From NCBI GenBank assembly GCA_965215145.1, contig OZ244038.1, positions 1,302,001-1,366,000 of the forward strand: a stretch of DNA of 64,000 bases, read 5' to 3'. The notes beneath the pieces were generated by a model. That model saw only the letters and a program-made list of their open reading frames with translations. It was not told the origin of the DNA and ran no database searches. The translations under genes and the position numbers were made by a program. Source of the stretch: G965215145 sp965215145. Lineage in GTDB: Bacteria; Bacteroidota; Rhodothermia; Rhodothermales; JANQRZ01. This document shows, piece after piece, positions 16,915 through 26,983 of the stretch (within the stretch, counting starts at the first letter, position 1; every line of letters starts with the position of its first letter).

Positions 16915-18503
16915 TTGCAGGGTGAGCCCTCGGAGGTCCGGCTCTTCTGGTTCAGGCACGACGTGGCCTGCCGACTTCTCCCACTGCCTCCGACAGCCCC
17001 GCCTGCCATCTCCCCCTCCCCGCCGCCCCTCGTCTCCTCCGGCGTCCACGGCCTCGACCGCATCCTCAACGGCGGCCTCGTCCGCGGGCGGACGTACCTC
17101 CTCCAGGGCGAGCCCGGCACCGGCAAGACCACGCTCGCGCTCCAGTTTATCCTCGAAGGCGCCCGGGACGACGAGCGCACGCTCTACGTCACCGTCTCGC
17201 AGCGCGAGGCCGACCTCCGCCTCATCGCCGAGAGCCACGGGTTCACCTCGACGCGCGTGGCGTCGTCGTCCGCGAGCTCTACGGAGCCGAGGTGGCCCGG
17301 CAGATGGGCGGGCGCCAGAGCGTCTTCCCCACCTCCGACGTCGAGCTGGCCGAGCTGGGCGAGACGCTCCGCGGCTTCGTCGAGGAGGCCGAGCCGGATC
17401 GGATGGTGTTCGACTCCGTCGGCTCGCTCCGCCTCCTCGCGGGCGGGGGCGGCCACCACTACCGCGAGGAGGTGGCCCTGCTGCTCGAGCTGCTCGCCGT
17501 GCGCGGCGTCACGTCGCTCCTCCTCGACGACGTCCCCGAGGACGCGCTCGACCTCGAGCTCCGTACGCTCGCCCACGGCGCCCTCACCCTCCAGCGGGAC
17601 GCGCCCCGCTACGGCGACATCCGCCGGCGGCTCCAGGTCGAGAAGGTCCGGGCCGCCCCGTTCCACGCGGGCTGGCACAACTGCCGGATCGAGACGGGCG
17701 GCCTCACGGTCTTCCCCCGCCTCCAGCGGCCGGAGGGGGAGGACGGGGCCGAAATGGAGCAGATCCCGAGCGGCGTGCCTGGCCTCGACCGGATGCTCGA
17801 CGGCGGGCTCGAAGCCGGCACCTCCTGCCTCGTCGTCGGTGCGACGGGCTCGGGGAAGAGCACGTTCGCCATGCTCTTTGTCCTCTCGGCGCTGGAGGAC
17901 GGAAGCGGGGCTGCCGTGTTCCTCTTCGGCGAGCGCCCGGAGACGTACCTCCGCCGGGCCGAGGGGCTCGGGATGGACCTCCGCCCCCACGTCGAGGCCG
18001 GCCGGCTCTGGCTGGAGGCGATGGACGCGGGCGAGGCCTCGCCGGGGGAGATGGCGCAGAAGGTCCGCCAGGCCGTCGAGGGCGGCGCCCGGGTCGTCAT
18101 GCTCGACAGCCTCACGGGGTACTACCACGTGATGCGGGAGGAGGAGCTCCTGCTGACGCAGATGCGCCAGATGCTCGCCTACACCAGCCGGTGCGACGTG
18201 CTCTCGCTCCTCATCATCAACCAGAGCGGCGTCGTCGGCGGCGACCGCCCCTCCGGCCCGGTGGACATCAGCTACATGGGCGACACGTTCGTGCTGCTCC
18301 GGAACTACGAGCGCGAGGGCGAGATCAGGCGGGCCGTCGCGGTCGTGAAGAAGCGCTACAGCGACCACGAGCGGGGGGTCCGGGAGTACATCGTCGAGGC
18401 CGGCGGCGTCCGCGTGGGCGAGCAGATCAGTGGAATCGCCGGGCTCCTCACCGGCGACCCCCGCCCGGCGGAGGAAGAGGGGGGTGACGATATGAACCGT
18501 TAG
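16915..18503 (+). pseudogene. KaiC-like double-ATPase protein, one-base frameshift
   Basis: Two RecA/KaiC-type ATPase domains are encoded. Domain 1 has SSGVHGLDRILNGGLVRGRT and Walker A GEPGTGKTT; domain 2 has PSGVPGLDRMLDGGLEAGTS, Walker A GATGSGKST and Walker B VVMLDSLTGYY. The reading frame changes near 17252. The first frame reads RLIAESHGFTSTR and then loses similarity, while the other frame takes up GVVVRELYGAEVARQM. Adding one base in ttcacctcgac restores FTLDARGVVVREL and one continuous protein of about 530 aa. The start is uncertain (TTG 16915 or GTG 16963). KaiC-like ATPases outside cyanobacteria are signalling modulators often found beside histidine kinases, as here. Sequencing error, true inactivation and recoding remain possible. 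Confidence 0.75.
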
Positions 18504-18516
18504 CCTCCACGCCCCG

Positions 18517-20018
18517 ATGCCTCCTGCGCCCTCGGACACCCTCCCCATCGTCGTCCTCGCCCCGCACGGGCGGGACGGGGGGCTCATCTGCGAGCGGCTC
18601 GGCCGGGAGGGGCTCCGCGCGGCGGCGTGCGCGGACGCGGCGGCGCTCGGGGCGGCGCTCGCCGACGGCGCCGGGATGGTCGTCGTAACGGAGGAGGTGT
18701 TTGCCGAGGCCGCCCCTGCCGTCCGCAGAGCGACGGCCGACGCTCCGGCGTGGTCGGAGCTCCCCGTCCTCCTCCTCCTCCGGCCCGGCCGGCGCCCGGG
18801 TGCGGGGCTCGCCCTGGCCGAGCCGCTCGGGGGGGGCGTGGACGTGACGGCCCTCGCCCGGCCGGTCCCCCCCGACACGCTCGTGGCCTTCGTGCAGAAC
18901 GCGCTGGTGGCGCGACGGCGGCAGTTCGAGGTGGGCGCCCTCCTCGGTGCCCTCCGCGAGGGCGAGGCCACCTCCGCCGCGTCATCGACAACATGCTCGG
19001 GTTCGTGGCCGTGCTCGACCCCGAGGGGACCCTCCTCGACGTGAACGAGGCGGCCCTGAGCGTGGGGGGGCTCGCGCGCGCTGCCGTCGTCGGCGAGCCG
19101 TTCTGGGCGTGCCCCTGGTGGAGCCACGCCGCCGCCGTCGCCGCGCGCATCGAGGGCGCCGTGCAGCGCGCCGCCGGAGGCGAGACCGTCCGCTTCGACG
19201 TCCCGGTCCGGACGGCCGGGGACGGGCAGATCGTCGTGGACTTCATGCTGGCCCCGGTGCGGGACGAGCGCGGCGCCGTCCTCCACCTCATCCCCTCCGG
19301 CGTCGACGTCACCGAGCGGCGGCAGGCCGAGGAGGCGCTGGAGCAGCTGAACGAGACGCTGGAGGCCCGCGTCGAGGAGCGGACGCGGCAGGTCCGCGAG
19401 CTCTCGCGGGCGCTCACGCTGGCCGAGCAGGAGGAGCGCCAGTGCATCGCCCACGTCCTCCACGACGACCTCCAGCAGCTCCTCGTCGGCGCTCAGATGA
19501 TGGCGACGTTGGGGGACGCCGAGCGGCTCCAGGCGATCCTCGGGGAGGCCGCCGAGATGGCGCGGACGCTCTCGCACGAGCTGAGCCCGCCGATCCTCAA
19601 GGGGGCGGACCTCGAGGCCCTCCTGTGGTGGCTGGCCGAGACGAGCCGGGAGCAGCACGGGCTCGAGGTCGAGGTCGAGCTCCGGGGCCGCGTCGCCGTC
19701 CCCGACGAGGCGCTCCGGATCCTGCTCTACCAGCTCATCCGCGAGCTCCTCTTCAACGTCGTCAAGCACGCCGGGACGGGCCGGGCGCGCGTCGTGGCCG
19801 AGCAGGCCAACGGCCGCGTCCGCGTCACCGTCGAGGACGGGGGAGCCGGGTTCGACCCCGCCACGCTGAAGGAGGTGCGGGCGCCGGGGGTCGGGCTGCC
19901 GAGCGTGCGCGAGCGGGTCGAGATGGTAGGCGGCGCGTGCGAGGTCGCCTCGGCGCCGGGCCGGGGCACGCGGGTCGCCATCGCGCTCCCCGTGCGGGTC
20001 GCCGTCGCCCTGGAGTAG
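18517..20018 (+). pseudogene. Sensor histidine kinase (HisKA_3 type), one-base frameshift
   Basis: The first part (18517 to about 18970) encodes a receiver-like domain without a clear phosphoacceptor Asp (LPIVVLAPHGRDGGLICERL). The frame then shifts. Near 18972 the sequence gccacctccgccgc needs one extra C to give EATLRRVIDNMLGFVAVLDP, which opens a PAS domain. A coiled coil (EALEQLNETLEARVEERTRQ), the HisKA_3 box IAHVLHDDLQQLLVGAQMM and an ATPase domain (LIRELLFNVVKHAG, VTVEDGGAGFDP) follow. Restored length is about 500 aa. It lies 13 bp after the KaiC-like gene and probably forms a signalling pair with it. No helix-turn-helix regulator follows. Confidence 0.75.
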
Positions 20019-20105
20019 GCCCCGCCCCAGGCAGCCCTCGTACCGCGGGAAGACGTGCTCGGGTGCGCACTCCGGGCCGACGAGGTCGGAGCGTTTTGGG
20101 ACATC

Positions 20106-20215
20106 GCGCGGCGGACCTCGCGCATCGTGGTCGCGACGTTGAGGTCGTTGATCTTGCCCTGGCCCTCGATGTCCTTCAGGGCGCCGTCGAGGTTGTCAGA
20201 GAGGCTCTCGAACAC
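20106..20215 (-). pseudogene. Duplicated 5' fragment of ffh
   Basis: These 110 bases match the first 37 codons of ffh (14773-14882) with five differences, about 95% identity. The encoded peptide starts FESLSDNLDGALKDIEGQGK instead of FESLSDKLDVALKDIKGQGK, and the start codon is GTG instead of ATG. Similarity stops sharply at both edges. The open frame runs on into sequence antisense to the end of the upstream histidine kinase, so it cannot encode a working SRP protein. A partial gene duplication is clear. How it arose is not. Confidence 0.85.
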
Positions 20216-20475
20216 GGTGTGCAGCGGGGATTGGAGCCGCAGAGCGTCTGCGGTGCCGAGGGCGGTGCCGAGGCGGACGGCCGTACCCGCGGCGGATTCC
20301 GGATCGGGCAGTCCCCCCAATCGGCCTCCTCGCCCCCGCACCGTGCAGACGCCGCGAAGAGACTCCCACTCCGATCCCCCCAGCACGCCGGGGGAAACGC
20401 GGGACCTCGGGCGAGGTACGAGGGGCGATCCGCCGAACGGAGCCCACCTCCCGCCGCCCTCCCGCCCTACGGACT
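20216..20475. other. Intergenic stretch without recognisable features
   Basis: These 260 bases lie between the ffh fragment and the methyltransferase/ATP-grasp gene. I find no gene, RNA, strong hairpin or promoter in them. Confidence 0.4.
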
Positions 20476-22401
20476 ATGCCGCCGCAGAAAGGCAAGAAGA
20501 GCCCGCCCCAGCACCGCACCCTCGGCCCCGTCTCGGACCTCGAGCGCCACCTCCCCGCCGACTGGTGGCGGACGCTCTTCAACTCGGTCTACCTCAAGAC
20601 CGACGGCGACGTCGTCGAGAACGATCAGAACACGGCGTTCGAGGTGGACACCATCATCCGGGCGACGGGCATGGAGCCCAACGACCGGATCCTCGACCTC
20701 TGCTGCGGGCAGGGCCGCCACAGCATCGAGCTGGCCCGGCGCGGCTACACCCAGGTCACCGGCCTCGACCGCTCGCGCTACCTCGTCCGGCTGGCCCGCC
20801 AGCGCGCCCGCAAGCTCGACCTCGACGTGACCTTCCGCGAGGGCGACGCCCGCCAGTTCCGCCTCCCCGACGGGGCCTTCCGCTACGTGACGCTCCTCGG
20901 CAACTCGTTCGGCTACTTCGAGAGCGCCGCCGACGACCTCCGCGTGCTTGAGGCCTGCCGCCGCCTGCTCGGCCCAGGCGGCACCGTCGTGCTCGACCTC
21001 ACCGACGGCACCTGGACGCGCGAGCACTTCGAGCCGCGCTCGTGGGAGTGGATCGACCAGGACCACTTCGTCTGCCGTGAGCGCTCGCTCGCCGCCGACG
21101 GGGAGCGGCTGATCTCGCGCGAGGTCGTCACGCACGCCGAGAAGGGCGTGATCGTCGACCAGTTCTACGCCGAGCGGCTCTACGGTGAGGCGGGCATCCG
21201 CGACCTCCTGGAGCGCGCCGGGTTCGAGGCCGTCCGCATCCACGGCGAGATCCAGGCGCAGTCCGAGCGCGACCAGGACCTCGGCATGATGGCCCAGCGC
21301 CTCCTCCTCACCGCCTCGGCGCCGAAGGCCCCGCGCAGGGCCGCCCCCGCCGCCGTCCCCTTCCCCCGCGTCACCGTCCTCCTCGGCGACCCCCGCCTCC
21401 CGGACGAGGTTAAGCGCGACGGGCAGTTCAACCCCGAGGACCTCGACACCGTCGCCCGCCTCCAGCGCGCCCTCGGCGAGCTCGACGAGTACGAGTTCGC
21501 GTACCTCGACAACCACGAGGCCCTCCTCAGCCACCTCCGCGCCGAGCCGCCCGCGTTCGTGCTCAACCTCTGCGACGAGGGCTTCGAGAACGACCCGTTC
21601 TTCGAGCTCCACGTCCCGGCCTACCTCGAGATGCTCGGCGTCCCCTATTCCGGGGCCGGGCCGACCTGCCTCGGGCTGTGCTACGACAAGGCCCAGGTGC
21701 GCGCCCTCGCCGAGGCGCTCGACATCCCCGTGCCCCTCGAGACCTACCACGCGCCGGACGACCAGTCGGCCACGCTCCCGGCGACGTTCCCCGTCCTCGT
21801 CAAGCCCAACTTCGGCGACAGCAGCGTGGGCATCACGAAGGAGGCGCTCGTCCATCGCTCCGAGGACCTCGTCGCCTACGTCGAGATGCTCAAACGTGAC
21901 CTCCCCGGCCGGCCCGTCCTCATCCAGGAGTTCCTCGGCGGGGCCGAGTACAGCGTCGGCGTCGTCGGCAACCCCGGCGCGGCGACGCAGGTCCTCCCCG
22001 TCCTCCGGGTCAACTACGACGACCTCCCCGACGGTCTACCCCACCTCCTCGGCTACGAGTCCAAGTGGATCCCCGACTCGCCCTACTGGACGAGCATTCG
22101 CTACGAGGAGGCGGACCTGGGGGACGAGGCGGTGCGGACGCTCCAGGACCACGCGCTGACCCTCTTCGAGCGCCTCGGCTGCCGCGACTACGCCCGGTTC
22201 GACTTCCGCGCCGACGCCGAGGGCACGATCAAGCTGCTGGAGGCCAACCCGAACCCCGGCTGGTGCTGGGACGGCAAGCTGAACCTGATGGCGGGCTTTG
22301 CGGGGATGCGCTACGCGGACCTCCTCCGGCTCATCCTCGAAGCGGCCCAGGAGCGCGTCGCCGCCCGCGTCCCCGTTCCTGCAGAGGCAGCCACGGTCTG
22401 A
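20476..22401 (+). CDS. Fusion of SAM-dependent methyltransferase and ATP-grasp (D-Ala-D-Ala ligase-like) enzyme
   Basis: One 641-aa chain with two catalytic modules. Residues about 30-280 are a class I methyltransferase: motif I ILDLCCGQGRHSIELARRGY, acidic motif TGLDRSRYLVRLA, and GNSFGYFE. Residues about 295-630 are an ATP-grasp ligase of the D-Ala-D-Ala ligase type: VLNLCDEGFENDPFFE, LGVPYSGAGPTCLGLCYDKA, PVLVKPNFGDSSVGITKEA, QEFLGGAEYSVGVVGNPG, and the metal-binding end LLEANPNPGWCWDGKLNLM. No stop or frameshift interrupts the join (Ala/Pro-rich, about residues 278-292). The substrate is unknown; such enzymes ligate amino acids or small peptides. It lies upstream of tryptophan dioxygenase, with no other biosynthetic partner. 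Confidence 0.88.
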   Translation: MPPQKGKKSPPQHRTLGPVSDLERHLPADWWRTLFNSVYLKTDGDVVENDQNTAFEVDTIIRATGMEPNDRILDLCCGQGRHSIELARRGYTQVTGLDRSRYLVRLARQRARKLDLDVTFREGDARQFRLPDGAFRYVTLLGNSFGYFESAADDLRVLEACRRLLGPGGTVVLDLTDGTWTREHFEPRSWEWIDQDHFVCRERSLAADGERLISREVVTHAEKGVIVDQFYAERLYGEAGIRDLLERAGFEAVRIHGEIQAQSERDQDLGMMAQRLLLTASAPKAPRRAAPAAVPFPRVTVLLGDPRLPDEVKRDGQFNPEDLDTVARLQRALGELDEYEFAYLDNHEALLSHLRAEPPAFVLNLCDEGFENDPFFELHVPAYLEMLGVPYSGAGPTCLGLCYDKAQVRALAEALDIPVPLETYHAPDDQSATLPATFPVLVKPNFGDSSVGITKEALVHRSEDLVAYVEMLKRDLPGRPVLIQEFLGGAEYSVGVVGNPGAATQVLPVLRVNYDDLPDGLPHLLGYESKWIPDSPYWTSIRYEEADLGDEAVRTLQDHALTLFERLGCRDYARFDFRADAEGTIKLLEANPNPGWCWDGKLNLMAGFAGMRYADLLRLILEAAQERVAARVPVPAEAATV

Positions 22402-22529
22402 GCGGGAGCAGCCGGACTTACGGCCCCGCCGGGACGGGGACCGCGCGCGCCCGACTCCGCGAGAGACACGGATCGTGGGCGAGCCTCCCGCGTGGGACGG
22501 AGCGCCGCCTCCGCGCCTACCCTCCACCT

Positions 22530-23795
22530 ATGCCCGCTCCCGACTCCCCCGACGCTGCCTGGTGGACGTTCGCCGTCGGCGACGACGCCAACGACCCGCA
22601 GCTCCGCGACGACGCCGGCCGGCCACTCATCAACCCCCCCGACGCCGCCGGCCGCCACGGCCTCGACTACGGCGCCTACCTCGGCCTCGACCGGCTCCTC
22701 TCGGCCCAGCACCCCGCCTCGACGGTGCCCGACGAGCGGGTGTTCGTCGTGATCCACCAGCTCTTCGAGCTCGTCTTCAAGCAGATGACGTTCGACCTCG
22801 CCGTGGTGGCGCGGACGCTCGGGCGGCTGCTGGAGATGGACGACGGGGCCTTGGAGGAGGCCGCGACGGAGCCCCTGCCGGACGAGCGCGGGCCGAGCCC
22901 GCTGTGGCGCCCCGCGCTGACGGCGGCGGCCCGCCTCCGCCACTCGGCCCGGCGCGTGCTCCCGACGGTGATGCGGTTCGTCGGGCGGGGGGAGGACGAC
23001 GACGTGCTGTTCTCGACCCTCGAATACGCCCGGTTCCGCGACCTCCTCGTCCCGGCCAGCGGGTTCCAGACCGCGCAGCTCCGGCTGATCCAGCGCGCGC
23101 TCGGGAAGGGGCCACTCCTCGGCGTCCCCGTCTTCCCCGGCGACGCCTACGGGCAGCACTACGCCGGCTCCCCCTGCGGGCACGTCGCCCTCGGCGATCC
23201 GCTCGTGCTGCGCGACGGCCACGCCCGCGCCTTCCCCCCGGACGACGCGCCGGAGGCCGAGCCCGCCGCGCTCGACGACCGTGCCCACGCCGTCCTCGCC
23301 CGGCTCGCCCCCGCCGCCGACGGCCTCTCCGCGCCGCCGACCGTCCGCCGCATCACCGCCGACGACCTCGACCGCGCCGCCGCCCGCGTCCGCTCCACCC
23401 TCGGCGACGCGCCCGACGCCGACCGCACCGCGGCCACGTTCCGCGCGAGCCTCGCCGAGGCCGCCGAGCGGGAGAACGCCCGCCGCGCTGGGTTCGGCGA
23501 CGCCCGTCTCGGCGCGCACGCCCTCCACGTCCGCCTGCCGCGGACGTGCCTCGCCTTCGCGCTCGACCGCCTCGCCGCCACCGACGAGGCGCTGCACGAC
23601 CCCGCCGCGCCGAGCTTCCTGACGGCGCACCGGAAGGCCGTCCGCCGGCACGTCGCGGGGGAGGGGGGGACCGGCGGCGGGGGGATGCCCTACCTCGTCA
23701 CGAGCCAGCGCTTCCTGCTCCCGCTCTTCCCCGCCCTCGTCGCCTACGCCGACCTCGGCGTCGAGGGCGCGGCCGACGGCGGCGACCGGTGGTGA
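22530..23795 (+). CDS. kynA: Tryptophan 2,3-dioxygenase family protein
   Basis: A 421-aa haem dioxygenase of the TDO family, which opens the indole ring of tryptophan to N-formylkynurenine. Family signs are LDYGAYLGLDRLLSAQHP, VFVVIHQLFELVFKQMTFDL (distal substrate-pocket helix), GFQTAQLRLIQRALG and a C-terminal glycine-rich loop followed by MPYLVTSQRFLLPLFPAL. It is longer than the usual 280-aa enzyme because of a roughly 100-residue Ala/Asp-rich insertion in the middle (about 215-330). The insertion and the absence of kynureninase or formamidase neighbours make substrate specificity less than certain. Confidence 0.8.
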   Translation: MPAPDSPDAAWWTFAVGDDANDPQLRDDAGRPLINPPDAAGRHGLDYGAYLGLDRLLSAQHPASTVPDERVFVVIHQLFELVFKQMTFDLAVVARTLGRLLEMDDGALEEAATEPLPDERGPSPLWRPALTAAARLRHSARRVLPTVMRFVGRGEDDDVLFSTLEYARFRDLLVPASGFQTAQLRLIQRALGKGPLLGVPVFPGDAYGQHYAGSPCGHVALGDPLVLRDGHARAFPPDDAPEAEPAALDDRAHAVLARLAPAADGLSAPPTVRRITADDLDRAAARVRSTLGDAPDADRTAATFRASLAEAAERENARRAGFGDARLGAHALHVRLPRTCLAFALDRLAATDEALHDPAAPSFLTAHRKAVRRHVAGEGGTGGGGMPYLVTSQRFLLPLFPALVAYADLGVEGAADGGDRW

Positions 23796-23917
23796 CCCAC
23801 CTGCGATGACGCGAACGGGCCGCCACGCGGCGTTGCTAGGACACGGAACGCAATCCCGCCGCCGCTCCGCCGTCGGCCCCGCCGGTATCTTCCGCCCGCC
23901 GCCACCACCGCCTGCCG

Positions 23918-26900
23918 ATGCGCCTCCCCGCCGCCGCGCTCCTGGCCTGCCTCTGCCTCCCCGCGCTCGCGCAGCCTGACTCCGGCCGCGGCGACGCCGC
24001 CTTCGCCGACGCCTTCGCGCTCTACGACGCCGGCCTCTACGGCGAGGCCGCCCGCGCCTTCGGTGCCCTCCGCGACGGCCACCCCGCCCACGCCCGGACG
24101 CCGGACGCGCTGTTCTACGAGGGCCAGGCCGCCCTCGCCGCCGGCGACGACGAGCGGGCCGCTGCGCTGCTCGCGCGGTTCCGGCAGCGCTACCCGCGCC
24201 ACCCGCTGGCCCCGCGCGCCCGCCTCGCCCTCGGCGAGTTCTACTTTTCGGAGGGGGACGACGAGCGGGCCGTCGAGGCGCTCGAAGCCGCGCTCCAAGA
24301 GCCGCAGCCGGACGCCGACGCCGCCCGCGCGCTGCTGCTCGCCGGGCAGGCCCGCCTCCGCCAGGGCCAGCCGGACGCCGCGCTAGCCGCCCTCCGCCGC
24401 GCCGCCGACGAGTACCCCGCCACCGCCGCCGCGCCGCGCGCGCTCTACGCCGCCGGCTACGCCGAGGCCGACCGAGGGCGCTGGGCCGAGGCCGCCGACG
24501 CCTTCGGCCGGCTCGCCACCCGCTATGAGGGCTCGGCCGAGGACCGCGCCGTGGGGCTCGGGCTCGCCGAGGCGTACCTCCGCACGGGGCAGTTCGGCCG
24601 CGCTGCCGAGGAGGCCGAGCGCCGCCTCGCCGCCTCGCCGGACGCCGAGACGGAGGGGGGGCTGCCGCTCTCGCCCACCCAGGCCGCCGCGCGCCGCGCC
24701 TTCCGCGACCGCGCGCTGTTCCTCGCCGGCGAGGCGTACCTCCGCCGGGGTGACCGCGACGCCGCCGAAGCCCGCCTCCGGGAGGTCGAGCCCGCGGGGC
24801 TGCTCGGCCGCCGCGCGACGTTCGCCCTCGGCCGGATCGCCTTCGACCGCGCGCGGTGGGACGAGGCCGCCGACGCCTTCGGCCGCGCCGCAGGAGACGA
24901 GTCCGACGCCCTCGCCGCCGAGGCGCTCTACTACGAGGGCCTCGCGCTGAAGCGCCTCGGCCGCCTCTCCGACGCCGCCGACCGGCTCGGGACCGTCGCC
25001 GCGCGGCGCCCGCAGAGCCCGTTCGCCGACGTGGCGCTGTTCGAGCGGGGGCTCCTCCTCTACACCACCCGCGGCTGGGACGACGCGGCCGAGACGTTCG
25101 AGCGGCTGCTGGAGCGCTACCCCCAGAGCGAGTTCGCCGGCGAGGCCGCCCGGATGCTCGGCGAGACCTACGCCGCCCTCGGCGACTACCGCCGCGCCGA
25201 GGCCGCCACGGCGCGGGCCGAGCAGCTCGGCGCCGCGTCGCCGGAGCTGGAGGGGGAGGTCGAGTTCCAGCGCGGCTACCGCGCCGTGCAGGAAGGCGAC
25301 TACGCCGAGGCCGAGCGCCGGCTCGTCCGCGTCTACGACGCCGCGCCCTCCGGCCCCCGCGCCGGCGAGGCGCTGTTCTGGGCCGCCGAGGCCGCCTTCA
25401 GCCGCGGGCAGGCCGGCGACGCCGACGGCTACGACCGCGCCCTCGCCCGCTTCGAGCAGTTCCTCTCCCGGTTCCCCGAGCACCGCCAGCGCGACGCCGC
25501 CCGGTACGCCCTCGCCTGGACCCACTTCAAGCGCGGCGACTACGCCCGCGCCGCGAGTGCCTTCGAGCGGTTCCTCGCCGCCTACCGCCCCACGGACGAG
25601 CTCGTCCCCTACACCGCCGACGCCCGCCTCCGCCTGGCCGACAGCTACTTCGCCCTCCGCCGGTTCGCGGAGGCCGCCGCCGCCTACGAGCGCGCCGCCG
25701 CCGAGGGCGCGGGCGGCGCCGACTACGCGCTGTTCCAGACCGGCCAGGCCCTCGCCAGCCGGGGCCAAGCCGCCGAGGCCGAGGCCGCCTATGCCCGCCT
25801 CCTCACCGGCTTTCCCGACTCGCCGCTCCGCCCGCAGGCCCGCTACGCCATCGGCGCGCTCCACTTCGGGGAGGGGGACTACCGGCGCGCCATCGCGACC
25901 TACCGGCAGGTGGTCGCTGAGCACCCCGCCTCGCCCGTCGCCGCGAAGGCGCAGTACGGCGTCGGCGACGCCTACTACAACCTCGGCCGTCCGGCCGACG
26001 CCGCCGACGCCTACCGCGCCGTGATCGAGCGCTACCCCACGAGCCCGCTCGTCCCCGACGCCCTCACCGCGCTGGAGCTGGCGCTGGCGGCCGAGGGACG
26101 AGAGGACGAGCTGGACGACGTGGTCCGCGACTTCACCCAGCGGAACCCGCAGGCCGGCGCCGTGGACGACCTCCGGCTCCGGCAGGCCGAGGGCCGCTAC
26201 GACCGGGGCGACACCCAGGGCACCATCGCCGCGCTGCGGGAGCTGCTGCGGACGGCGGGCGACGAGGCCGTCCGCGCCCCGGCCCTCCTCCTCGTCGCCC
26301 GCGCCCACGCCGACCTCGGCGAAACGGGTCCGGCTACGGCTGCGCTCCGCGAGTTGCTAGACCGCCACCCGGACTCCCCGCTGCGGACGGAGGCCGCGCT
26401 CCGGCTCGGCGAGATCCACCTGCAGGAGGGCCGCTTCGATGAGGCGCTGGCGCGGTTCCGCGAGGCCGCCGCGGGAGCCACCACGGCGCAGGAGGGCGCG
26501 GACGCCCGGCTCGCCGAGGCCGTCGCGCTCGTGGGGATGGGCCGCCCGGACGAGGCCGCGCCGTGCTCGAAGCCGTCGCCGCCGACGCCGCGAGCCCGTC
26601 GGTGGCCGCCCGCGCCCGCCTCCGCCTCGCCGACGTGTACGGCGCCACGGGCCGCGCGGACGAGGCCATCGCGCTCCTCGACCGCGTGGCCCGCGAGGAC
26701 CCCGGCGCGCTCGGCGCCGAGGCCGCCGCCCGGCTGGCCGACGCGCTCCTCGACGGGGGCGAGCCGCAGGCCGTGATCGCCGCCACCGACGGGCTCGGCG
26801 TCGAGGAGCGGTTCGCCGGCTACCCCGAGCGCGTGGCGGAGGTGCTGCTCGCCCGCGCCCGCGCCCTCCGCCGCCTCGGCCAGCCCGGCCCGGCCGACGA

Positions 26901-26976
26901 GGCCCTCGACCGCGTGATCCGCGCCTACCCCGAGACGCCCGCCGCCGCCGTCGCCCGCGCCGAGCGCGCCAACTGA
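23918..26976 (+). pseudogene. Large secreted tetratricopeptide-repeat protein, one-base frameshift near the end
   Basis: Signal peptide MRLPAAALLACLCLPALAQ is followed by about 20 or more TPR-like units (for example ALFYEGQAALAAGDDERAAA, RAIATYRQVVAEHPASPVAA, GDAYYNLGRPADAADAYRAV), giving about 1,019 residues when restored. The frame holds to about 26555, where gaggccgcgccgtgctcgaa lacks one base. The next frame continues VLEAVAADAASPSVAARARL with more TPRs to the stop at 26976. Repeat proteins of this YbgF/BamD-like kind work as periplasmic scaffolds. The downstream barrel, SPOR and ExbB/D genes point to an envelope role. The break could be an assembly indel, since both sides remain well conserved in pattern. 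Confidence 0.75.
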
Positions 26977-26983
26977 CTGCCCG

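Noticed and set aside
17240..17262. Programmed -1 ribosomal frameshift in the KaiC-like gene
   Set aside because: The site ttcacctcgac lacks an X-XXY-YYZ slippery heptamer, and I see no obvious downstream pseudoknot; a simple indel is more likely.
17184..19769. An 861-codon minus-strand frame spanning the KaiC-like and kinase genes
   Set aside because: The plus strand has Walker motifs, PAS, HisKA_3 and HATPase signatures; the minus frame has none.
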